From Eutreptiella sp. 'Long Island Sound 2002' (taxonomy: Eukaryota > Euglenozoa > Euglenophyceae > Eutreptiales > Eutreptiaceae), in the NCBI GenBank assembly GCA_964036045.1, contig OZ038385.1, positions 22,891,813 to 22,955,812 on the forward strand: DNA of 64,000 bases. Direction: 5' to 3'. The translations under genes were made by a program, and so were the position numbers. Under the pieces are notes generated by a model. It did not search any database, was not told the origin of the DNA, and worked only from the letters and a program-made list of their open reading frames with translations. Numbering within the stretch: the stretch's first letter is position 1; each line of letters begins with the position of its first letter. Positions 54,706-64,000 of this stretch are shown piece after piece.

Positions 54706-55257
54706 TCGCCCTGTTTCCATACCTAAGGACAGCAAGATTTTGCGGTACTTCTCTACCATTTGTGGCTTCCCTTTTTGGTGCCACCGAGACATCTGAAGGC
54801 AGACCAAGTGTCAATTTTTCCATGATATTTCTCTACGCCCCCACTGGTGTATATGGCTGTGGAGCAAACAAGAGATTCCACCTAGGCTCCACGGCCTCGC
54901 ATATTTGTGCTTGTGCGTTTCGGCCTCTTTTGCCCCTGTTGGTATGGCATTCAATAGGCTGAGTAATTGCATGTTCTTTGTCGTAGTGGGCGCTCTCAGC
55001 AACAGTGCACATGTTTTCTTCTGTATCTGTTGCATGATCTTGTCCACCTTGTTGGGTTCTTCCAAAGCTTGTTGGTGGTCACAGCTCCTTGTGCACAAGC
55101 CTTGCTCCCAAATCCTCATACACAGATGACCTGAGTTGGTACGCTTTGTCATAGGCCTGTGTGGAACTCGCAAGGCCCGTTGGACTAGCTGGACAAGGGC
55201 GCATAAACAAGCCCAGGATGCACTATGGAGACCCAGTCCCCCTTCGGCCCTAGCGTT
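54706..55257 (-). mobile_element. LINE fragment F (RT C-terminal region) with a 358-bp insertion
   Basis: Both outer parts (55257-55124 and 54765-54706) match copy A at 39200-39020, reading GGLGLHSASWACLCALVQLV ... TNSGHL and MVEKYRKILLSLGMETG. They are separated by 55123-54766, which is absent from copy A. The insertion begins GTGTAT and ends GGGAAG on the LINE strand, so it has GT-AG ends. Confidence 0.75.
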
Positions 55258-55324
55258 GGCTGCCTGTACATCTGGGTCAGCTCGCACCCACCACCCTCCT
55301 CCCACAGTGCCGGTTAGTCCCTAA

Positions 55325-55480
55325 CACTCGCTCTGCGGGTCTCTCTCTCTCTCTCTCTCGTTCTCTCTCTTTCTCTCTCTCTGGCCCTCCTCCCACTCTC
55401 TCCCTCTCTGTGACCCTGTTTGTGACCCTCTCTGTGGCCCTCTCTGTGACCCGCTCTCGCTCTACCTCCAGAGGGGGAGG
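55325..55480. repeat. CT-rich microsatellite and ctctgtgaccct repeats
   Basis: (TC)n tracts at 55338-55383 grade into repeats of ctctctgtgaccc. Confidence 0.85.
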
Positions 55481-55544
55481 GGGGTACAAAAAAATCGCGC
55501 AAAAATTTTTTCCGGACCACAAAACCTGAAATTTCCTTAAGTGT

Positions 55545-55598
55545 ACTCCACGTGTTTGGGTTTGGAAGTCTACTCCACGTGTTTGGGTTTGGAAGGTG
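55545..55598 (+). repeat. 27-bp tandem duplication
   Basis: actccacgtgtttgggtttg and its next seven bases occur at 55545 and again at 55572. Confidence 0.85.
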
Positions 55599-56144
55599 CA
55601 AGGAGGGTATTTTTCAAGGTAACCATGGATATTTCAGCCGATATGGGTGGTATTTGTGTTTCAAGGCACAAAGACCTGCGGTCTGTTCCGGCTGCAGTGC
55701 AGCGCCACGCCGTGGCCTCTTATCGGCAGGAAAGAGTCCCCGGATAAGGCAATCCACCCTATCTGGGGCGAGAAACCGAACCACCAGCATTGAAAGACAA
55801 GGGTGATTGATGTCCATTTTGGCCGTTCTGCAGGTTGCCCAAGCCTATAGTGGACCCCACAATGTCATGTCCCCATTGCCTTCTCGCATGCTGGTTGATG
55901 GCCGCTACACCACAATGGCTTGCCAACAAAGATTGGTTCACCCCCCGAAAAAAAACCTAGCACCCAATGTAGAAATTTTTTTTCACCATGAGGAATTTTT
56001 TCACTGTGTGCTACTTGAGCTTGCATTGCACCTTCACTTTGCCACATTGTATAACATTGGCACATGAACTACTGCTGAGATAAAAGTAAGTGGGGTTTTT
56101 CTTTTGCATGGCGCCATTGATTTCTCTCCAGTAGGGGGGGACAC

Positions 56145-56575
56145 TTGTTAAATGCAATCGTCAGCCCAGGTTGCAACGTGACATTCTCGCCAATGCAAAC
56201 AGTGTGGCGGAGCAAGCAGCAGCAGCGAAGGCCCTCAAGGCAGGAGACAAAGCAGCCGCATCGGTCATATCAGTTTCAGGAACAACATGATGCAGATGAT
56301 GACCCCGGCGAGGACGAGGACAGCACTAGTCAGAGTAGTAGTAGCAAGACCAACAACAGTAGCCGAAGCAGCGACGATGGCTGGAGCAGCAACAACAGCA
56401 ACATCAACAGTAGCAGCAATAAACAGAGCAAAAGTAGTAGCAACACGCGGGCCGAGAAGCGGAAGAAGAAGCAGATTCTGAAGAAGAAGAAGCACACCAA
56501 AGCGAACATACTAACACACCAACACACGGGGGAGGGGGGTACTGACCACCCCGCCCCCCCCCCCCTGCACGTTGA
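56145..56575 (+). CDS. Gln/Ser/Asn-rich frame with basic tail, doubtful
   Basis: The frame includes an acidic patch (DADDDPGEDEDSTSQ), Ser/Asn runs made of AGC/AAC triplets, and a Lys-rich end (KRKKKQILKKKKHTK). It then runs into poly-C and LINE fragment E, so its stop is borrowed. It may be an exon of a low-complexity nuclear protein or simply a degenerate trinucleotide repeat. Confidence 0.25.
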
Positions 56576-56741
56576 TTGCCGTCCTTGAGCACGAAGTGGT
56601 CCACTGTGTTGCGGACTAGGAATGCCACCCCATTGATAGTCCCGGACGGGTGTGGGTGATAGTAGATCTGCCACTCGGGGAAGGTTAATGTTGTGGCCGC
56701 CTCTATGTTGGGGAAGGTAGGCTTAACTTCCTGTAAGCCAA
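56572..56741 (-). mobile_element. LINE fragment E (endonuclease region)
   Basis: 170 bp nearly identical to copy A 41350-41518; reads LQEVKPTFPNIEAATTLTFP and ends RNTVDHFVLKDGNQ on minus. A poly-C run (as read on plus) directly precedes it. Confidence 0.85.
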
Positions 56742-56749
56742 TAGTATCG

Positions 56750-57700
56750 GCATCTTCCCCTACTTCGATATGGGGAAGCACACAGGAAGCGTCAGACCGG
56801 GCCATGTACAAAAGATCCTGGACACTATGTATAGCAAGAATAAAACAGATTTACTGCGTGCACAACGTACCTGCTCATATATCATCGCACATCATCGCAC
56901 ATCCTACACATGCTACATGTAGGTGCAAACCAAAGAAACGAACAATGAATCGGCTGTCCATAAAGAAGCACAAGGAAAGGGACAACCTTCAACTACTAGC
57001 AGCTGCCGAAGGCGGCACAATCACGCGAGTGTAGGGCTTTGGGCGCTTCCGGGGACGAGACGGCCCATTCCTATGTGGTCCTGTACATGGTGATTGTTGT
57101 TCAGGGGGTTCACAAGGTCCAGGACCCGTATATTCAAATTGAGGTTCTTTCTGCAAGTGCCCATCTGGACCTGTTTTTTCAGACATTCAATAGTACACTG
57201 CACAGAGCCCAAGGCAATGAAGGAAGGCTGTGACAGCAAAGTCAAAAGCGGCTGCACACCAAAATAGGGAAAATCTTTGGAAAGAAAACACGCGACTGTC
57301 GACCATGCCACAGACATGCCACCTGAATCCGTGCATCGCTCATCCCCACTGGCTTCCCAGGGGTTAGTTAGCGCCGCCGGGACTCCACGGATTCAAGTTT
57401 TAGGGAAGGTGGGAGTGGGGCGGTGGCATGCCAAAACAATTGAAAAACAGTTGCCTACTTTATGCGCCACCACTGGTAGAGGTGGGGGTATTTGGGGGTG
57501 GGGGGGTGGGATATCAGCATTGCTATGTTCAGAAAAAGTTTTAAGCCCAGGCAACAGGGAAAACAATGGTGCGTGCGCACCGGTGGCGCTTTGTCTTTTT
57601 TCCAAATGGGGCAGGCCGGACGGCAGAAAACCATGTATTGTAGTTTATAGAAGCAGTGGGATGAAGACTTCTTTAGAAAAATGCATGGTAATTACAAAAA
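56750..57700. other. no recognised gene
   Basis: Short open frames only. Nothing recognisable. Confidence 0.5.
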
Positions 57701-57899
57701 GTGCCCGTGAATTTACAAGTACATTTGACGGGTCATCTTGAAGGCAAAGCCTACACAAACTGCAGGTAATTTTACAGGCACATTTGACGGGTCATCTTGA
57801 AGGCAAAGCCTATACGAACTGCAGGTAATTTTACAGGCACGTTTGACGAGTCATCCTGAAGGCAAAGCCTACACGAACTGCGGGTAATTTTACAGGCAT
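57700..57899 (+). repeat. 59-bp tandem repeat, three copies
   Basis: acatttgacgggtcatcttg starts units at 57721 and 57780; a third, acgtttgacgagtcatcctg, starts at 57839. The third copy is the most diverged. Confidence 0.9.
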
Positions 57900-58082
57900 T
57901 ATGGCAAGGAACGTCAAGAAACTTACACGTGCACGTCTCCGGCAACAAGCATGCATAATCGCGGGTTTTTAACGTGTGCAAATGCACCTGGGGTGCACAG
58001 GTGATTTTCAAATCTACGGAGGCAAGAAAGCATGGTATGAAAATTATGTAGGACGAGCACTACGGTGACATGTGAGAGCTTC

Positions 58083-60099
58083 ACGATGGTGACCGATCGG
58101 TCCCAATCAACCGTGGGGCCCCCAATATTGAAGGATGCCCACCGGAGGTCATCGCCACTTGGTTGCGTGCAAGCAGCAGCACTTTCTTGTACATCAACAC
58201 CACCTTAGACCGCAGCCAATGCCGCGGGATATCACCTCTTCTCCACACTTCCAGCAACCCCTGATATAACGTGTGTCGCGTATCATCTGGCAGCATACCC
58301 AACAAGCGGTGCGGAACCCCATCGGGGCCCACGGCTTTCTTGCACTTGCCCATACATGCCCTTTTGAACTCATCGAAGCTTGGTGGGTCATCAGTCATGT
58401 GCCCCCGTGGGATGAGCTGTGGGATGAGTGCTTCAATGGCCGGCATGTCATAGGGGGGATTGCCAGTGAAGTTGGCTAGCAAAGCGCGCGCCAGGTCCGG
58501 ACTGGGTTGCTTTTGCGCGGGCTTCAATGGTCCGCGGGTCCAGTTTTTGGTCAAGCGAAAGAATACCCCATCTTTGCGGAGGGCGGCATGCTGCATGGTA
58601 TACAGACGCTTGTTGGCCACTTCGTGCACCTTCTGCGTGATGTGCTTCTTGACCACTTCAAACTTGACCAATCCCTTGTTCTGTGCAGTATACACGGCTG
58701 CCCATAGACCACTCGAGGGCCCCGGGTTGAGCTCGATGTCTCCCCCAAGCAACAACAGAAGGGCTTCCCACGGCTTGTCCGGGCCCAGGTGCCCCCGAAG
58801 ATACGTCTTATGGACAAGCCAACTGAAAGGCCGCCCTCTGTCCCAGACCCAGTAAATGCGCGCCCCACGATGTTCCCACCTCATGCCATGGGCCCACCAT
58901 GTGTGCCGGGGCAAACGGCGTCTCACCTGTGATGATCCGATGTGCCATGTGATCCCTCGTCGTGCTCCCACTACAACGAGCTCATGTATAACAAGGGGGA
59001 GTGGATGCCGCATGACGTGGCTCACGCAACCCTCCAGGCAAACGAGGAGGCACAGGACCCACAGGTAGAATCCCATCGTGCCCCTAGACTAGGGTCACTT
59101 GCATGCTGCTTTGGGAACACCCCACCGTGCGGGTGTGGGTAGTTTGGGCTTTACAGGTGGTTTGTGTGCCGGGGCAGCCGCTTGTGGCTTGATGGCACTG
59201 GTCTTGGCCTTAAGATCGCTGGTGGTGTAGGTCGTAGGTCGGCGTGTGTCCGTGCGGAGGCGGGCGTCCTAGGTTTCCGTTTTGGCACGCTTCGGCCGGA
59301 GGAGAGGATCCTCTGTATCCCATTGCATCATTTTCTCTTGCGCGTCCATGACGGGTTCGTGGAGACGTTTCGTCTTGAGGTGCTCTTCATGCAGTTTTGC
59401 CATGGCCTCCTTGGCCCCCAAGAACTTCGCAGCGTACTCGAGGTGGTGTGGAAGGCGGACCTGAGATGAGTCCGGGTCACATCCAACAACATGGAATCAA
59501 TGTGGTCCCGGATTAGAGCATCCTGGGTAGAGTCGCCCGTGGTACATTGGAGGACTCCAATTTTAACCTTAAGGAACGGCCCTGCCGCAAGGCCCGCACT
59601 TTGGGGGTTTTCGTAGGTGGCCCTCACAATATGCACGTAAGTGGGTTCCATGTAGAAGCCAGGCTCCTCGGCCAACGTCAACTAACGACCAAAACTGGCG
59701 ACGGTCACCCGGAATTCATACTTTGAGACTCCTAGCGATGCTCCCCAAAAGATCTCCGTAGCTTGCGAGCGGTCGGGGTTCGGGAGCAGGGCGCGCGCCT
59801 TGACCGCCGTGTAACCCCATTTACCCCCTGACACCCCTCCCGACATCATGTCATTGGTGAGCACGTTTTGCGCCTCGTAATGGTTGATTTGTTTCAACAC
59901 AAAGGCGAGCGTCAGACGGTCTAGGGTCGTCTTGAACTGCACCATCAACCGATGATTGTCGGCGGGCTTCATCCCCACGACATGCTCCATGAGTGTGCCC
60001 TAAATCAACTGGTGAATAATGGCGGAAGTCCCGAATGATATCCTCGTAAGAGGAGATTTTGTCGTCTTTTTCCACCCCAAAAGCGCTCTCGCACAACAC
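58083..60099 (-). mobile_element. LINE copy D: 5'-truncated and internally rearranged
   Basis: In order on minus: the C-terminus of the 623-aa ORF (60099-60001), the conserved 98-aa segment (59990-59682), and the pre-pol segment (59681-59110, frameshifted). Then come the pol start with its 2A motif (59076-58665), a jump to the pre-RT and early RT region (58664-58175, copy A about 40690-40205), and finally a piece of the endonuclease start (58170-58083, copy A about 41645-41557). That last piece belongs upstream. The order suggests template switching during reverse transcription. Both TAG codons flanking the 98-aa segment are shared with copy A. Confidence 0.85.
58717..58740 (-). other. 2A-type motif (DIELNPGP) in LINE copy D
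   Basis: Same motif and lead-in as 41730-41707 in copy A; conserved although the rest of copy D is damaged. Confidence 0.85.
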
Positions 60100-60404
60100 A
60101 TGTAGCCTGGACGCCTAGCATAGAATGGTGTTATCCTCAGCATAAGTGCTACGCTCCCCGCTCCCGAAAATTTTCCAGGGGTGGCGTTTCTTCCACACTT
60201 TGCGGCCCCAAGAAGGACACCCGTTTTTTCCATCCGGGGACCGAGGTCGGCTTGTGCATTGGACCCGATATCGGGGGCTCCTTTGGAGGGCGGAATGCGA
60301 GCAAAAATTTCCGGGCTCCCGCCAGCCTCATCCGTAGAACTTTCCAGGCAACCACCTATTACAGCACAACTTCCGCGCTACTCAATATTCCTAGTGTTGG
60401 TGCC
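60100..60404. other. no recognised gene
   Basis: Unique-looking sequence between LINE copy D and the satellite. No feature seen. Confidence 0.5.
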
Positions 60405-63400
60405 GTTTCTACGTGTGAGACCATCAGCAGGGTCTGGGCACCTGTTTTGAGGTGTGAGACCATCAGCAGTCAGAAATTTCAGGGTCTCGGCACCTGTTTT
60501 GAGGTGTGAGACCATCAGCAGCTAGAAATTTCAGGGTCTGGGCACCTGTGTTGAGGTGTGAGACCATCAGCAGTTAGAAACTTCAGGGTCTGGGCACCTG
60601 TTTTGAGGTGTGAGACCATCAGCAGTTAGAAATTTCAGGGTCTGGGAACTTGTTTTGAGGTGTGAGACCATCAGCAGTTAGAAACTTCAGGGTTTGGGCA
60701 CTTGTTTTGAGGTGTGAGACCATCAGCAGTTAGAAATTTTAGGGTCTGGGCACCTGTTTTGAGGTGTGAGACCATCAGCAGTTAGAAATTTCAGGGTCTG
60801 GGCACCTGTTTTGAGGTGTGAGACCATCAGCAGTTAGAAATTTCAGGGTCTGGGCACCTGTTTTGAGGTGTGAGACCATCAGCAGTCAGAAATTTCAGGG
60901 TCTCGGCACCTGTTTTGAGGTGTGAGACCATCAGCAGCTAGAAATTTCAGGGTCTGGGCACCTGTGTTGAGGTGTGAGACCATCAGCAGTTAGAAACTTC
61001 AGGGTCTGGGCACCTGTTTTGAGGTGTGAGACCATCAGCAGTTAGAAATTTCAGGGTCTGGGAACTTGTTTTGAGGTGTGAGACCATCAGCAGTTAGAAA
61101 CTTCAGGGTTTGGGCACTTGTTTTGAGGTGTGAGACCATCAGCAGTTAGAAATTTTAGGGTCTGGGCACCTGTTTTGAGGTGTGAGACCATCAGCAGTTA
61201 GAAATTTCAGAGTCCGGGCACCTGTTTTGAGGTGTGAGACCATCAGCAGTTAGAAATTTCAGGGTCTGGGCACCTGTTTTGAGGTGTGAGACCATCAGCA
61301 GTTAGAATTTTTAGGGTCTGGGCACCTGTTTTGAGGTGTGAGACCATAAGCAGTTAGAAATTTCAGGGTCTGGGCACCTGTTTTGAGGTGTGAGACCATC
61401 ATCAGTTAGAATTTTTAGGGTCTGGGCACCTGTTTTGAGGTGTGAGACCATCAGCAGTTAGAATTATTAGGGTCTGGGCACGTGTTTTGCGGTGTGAGAC
61501 CATCAGCAGTTAGAAATCTCAGGGTCTGGGCACCTGTTTTGAGGTGTGAGACCATCAGCAGTTAGAAATTTTAGGGTCTGGGCACCTGTTTTGAGGTGTG
61601 AGACCACCAGCAGTTAGAAATTTCAGGGTTTGGGCACCTGTTTTGAGGTGTGCGACCATCACGAGATAGAAATTTCAGGGTCTGGGCACCTGTTTTGAGG
61701 TGTGAGACCATCAGCAGTTAGAAATTTTAGGGTCTGGGCACCTGTTTTGAGGTGTGAGACCATGAGCAGTTAGAAATTTCAGGGTTTGGGCACCTGTTTT
61801 GAGGTGTGAGACCATCAGCAGTTAGAATTTTTAGGGTCTGGGCACCTGTTTTGAGGTGTGAGACCATCAGCAGTTAGAAATCTCAGGGTCTGGGCACTTG
61901 TTTTGAGGTGTGAGACCATCAGCAGTTAGAAATTTCAGGGTCTGGGCACCTGTTTTGAGGTGTGAGACCATCAGCAGTTAGAAATTTCAGGGTCTGGGCA
62001 CCCGTTTTGAGGTGTGAGACCATCAGCAGTTAGAAAGTTTAGGGTCTGGGCACCTGTTTTGAGGTGTGAGACCATCAGCAGTTAAAAATTTCAGGGTCTG
62101 GGCACCTGTTTTGAGGTGTGAGACCATCAGCAGTTAGAAATCTCAGGGTCTGGGCACTTGTTTTGAGGTGTGAGACCATCAGCAGTTAGAAATTTCAGGG
62201 TCTGGGCACCTGTTTTGAGGTGTGAGACCATCAGCAGTTAGAAATTTCAGGGTCTGGGCACCTGTTTTGAGGTGTGAGACCATCAGCAGTTAGAATTTTT
62301 AGGGTCTGGGCACCTGTTTTGAGGTGTGAGACCATCAGCAGTTAGAAATTTCAGGGTCTGGGCACCTGTTTTGAGGTGTGAGACCATCAGCAGTTAGAAA
62401 TTTCAGGGTTTGGGCACTTGTTTTGAGGTGTGAGACCATCAGCAGTTAGAAATTTCAGGGTCTGGGCACCTGTTTTGAGGTGTGAGACCATCAGCAGTTA
62501 GAAATTTCAGGGTCTGGGCACCCGTTTTGAGGTGTGAGACCATCAGCAGTTAGAAAGTTTAGGGTCTGGGCACCTGTTTTGAGGTGTGAGACCATCAGCA
62601 GTTAGAAATTTCAGGGTTTGGGCACCTGTTTTGAGGTGTGAGACCATCAGCAGTTAGAAATCTCAGGGTCTGGGCACCTGTTTTGAGGTGTGAGACCATC
62701 AGCAGTTAGAAATTTCAGGGTCTGGGCACCTGTTTTGAGGTGTGAGACCATCAGCAGTTAGAAATTTCAGGGTCTGGGCACCCGTTTTGAGGTGTGAGAC
62801 CATCAGCAGTTAGAAATTTTAGGGTCTGGGCACCTGATTTGAGGTGTGAGACCATCAGCAGTTAGAAATTTCAGGGTTTGGGCACCTGTTTTGAGGTGTG
62901 AGACCATCAGCAGTTAGAAATTTCAGGGTCTGGGCACCTGTTTTGAGGTGTGAGACCATCAGCAGTTAGAATTTTCAGGGTCTGGGCACGTGTTTTGAGG
63001 TGTGAGACCATCAGCAGTTAGAAATTTCAGTGTCTGGGCACCTGTTTTGAGGTGTGAGACCATCAGCAGTTAGAAATTTCAGGGTCTGAGCACCTGTTTT
63101 GAGGTGTGAGACCATCAGCAGTTAGAAATTTTAGGGTCTGGGCACGTGTTTTGAGGTGTGAGACCATCAGCAGTTAGAATTTTTAGGGTCTGGGCACCTG
63201 TTTTGAGGTGTGAGACCATCAGCAGTTAGAAATTTTAGGGTCTGGGCACCTGATTTGAGCTGTGAGACCATCAGCAGTTAGAAATTTCAGGGTTTGGGCA
63301 CCTGTTTTGAGGTGTGAGACCATCACGAGATAGAAATTTCAGGGTCTGGGCACCTGTTTTGAGGTGTGAGACCATCGGCAGTTAGAAATTTTAGGGTCTG

Positions 63401-64000
63401 GGCACCTGATTTGAGGTGTGAGACCATGAGCAGTTAGAAATTTCAGGGTCTGGGCACCTGTTTTGAGGTGTGAGACCATCAGCAGTTAGAATTTTTAGGG
63501 TGTGGGCACCTGTTTTGAGGTGTGAGACCATCAGCAGTTGGAAATTTCAGGGTCTGGGCACCTGTTTTGAGGTGTGAGACCATCAGCAGTTAGAAATTTC
63601 AGGGTCTGGGCACCTGTTTTGAGGTGTGAGACCATCAGCAGTTAGAAATTTCAGGGTCTGGGCAACTGTTTTGAGGTGTGAGACCATCAGCAGTTAGAAA
63701 TCTCAGGGTCTGGGCACCTGTTTTGAGGTGTGAGACCATCAGCAGTTAGAAATTTCAGGGTCTGGGCACCTGTTTTGAGGTGTGAGACCATCAGCAGTTA
63801 GAAATTTCAGGGTCTGGGCACCTGTTTTGAGGTGTGAGACCATCAGCAGTTAGAAATTTCAGTGTCTGGGCACCTGTTTTGAGGTGTGAGACCATCAGCA
63901 GTTAGAAATTTCAGTGTCTGGGCACCTGTTTTGAGGTGTGAGACCATCAGCAGTTAGAATTTTTAGGGTCTGGGCACCTGTTTTGAGGTGTGAGACCATC
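60405..64000. repeat. 52-bp satellite array, about 69 monomers, open at right edge
   Basis: The monomer contains gaggtgtgagaccatcagca then gttagaaatttcagggtctg then ggcacctgtttt. Most copies differ at 0-5 positions (for example ttcagg or tttagg, cacctg, cacttg or cacccg). Each monomer can form a two-stem hairpin: GGTCT pairs with AGACC and CACCT with AGGTG around the TTTTG loop. Variant patterns recur at multiples of 52 bp: 416 bp near the left end (agcagtcaga at 60465 and 60881) and 520 bp further in (cccgttttga at 62001 and 62521). This indicates higher-order units of 8 and 10 monomers. No coding frame is present. Confidence 0.97.

Noticed and set aside
60405-64000. CRISPR array
   Set aside because: Monomers are contiguous 52-bp units with no unique spacers, in a eukaryotic context.

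Overview
This window looks like nuclear DNA of a photosynthetic euglenid, probably Euglena or a close relative. Two signals point there together. A single-copy match to the 26-nt Euglena trans-spliced leader (25 of 26 positions, as I recall that leader) lies at 51424-51449 on the minus strand. Immediately downstream is a degenerate green-type light-harvesting (LHCII) polyprotein, an arrangement known from euglenid nuclear mRNAs. Introns with GT-AG ends, dispersed poly(G)/poly(C) runs of 10-30 nt, several retroelement families and a large satellite array also fit a big, repeat-rich protist genome.

Layout. From 1 to 36 kb there are sparse host genes, all on the minus strand: a BTB/T1-domain protein running off the left edge, a three-exon P-loop ATPase (11250-7655), and a class-I methyltransferase whose exons (33485-33224, 23200-23076, 19310-18981) join in phase across introns of 10.0 and 3.8 kb. 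Between and inside them lie a tRNA-headed SINE with a 19-bp target duplication, two inverted-repeat (MITE-like) elements, microsatellites, a GTACGACAC-type array, a 36-bp perfect palindrome, and an old LINE (25.3-30.3 kb) with the 5' inversion typical of twin priming.

From 36 to 53 kb is the centrepiece: a nested pair of LINEs of one family. An older, 5'-truncated copy on the plus strand (36090-36656 plus 51463-53234) is split by a 14.8-kb minus-strand copy (36657-51462) flanked by a 15-bp target duplication. The inserted copy starts, at its 5' end, with the spliced leader and LHCII remnants. It continues through a series of mostly same-frame ORFs (Lys/His/Pro-rich, zinc-binding, RING-like, a 623-aa unknown) into an APE-endonuclease/reverse transcriptase/RNase H protein. 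It carries three 2A-type D-(V/I)-E-x-N-P-G-P translational recoding motifs. It ends in a 220-bp 3' UTR with a short poly(A).

From 53 to 60 kb are further fragments of the same LINE family, one internally rearranged and one carrying a GT-AG-bounded insertion, plus a few possible short genes. From 60.4 kb to the right edge is a 52-bp satellite with higher-order structure.

Most of the window is non-coding or decayed. Exons were found by reading frame, splice dinucleotides and phase only, and all homology statements are from recognition, not from a search.
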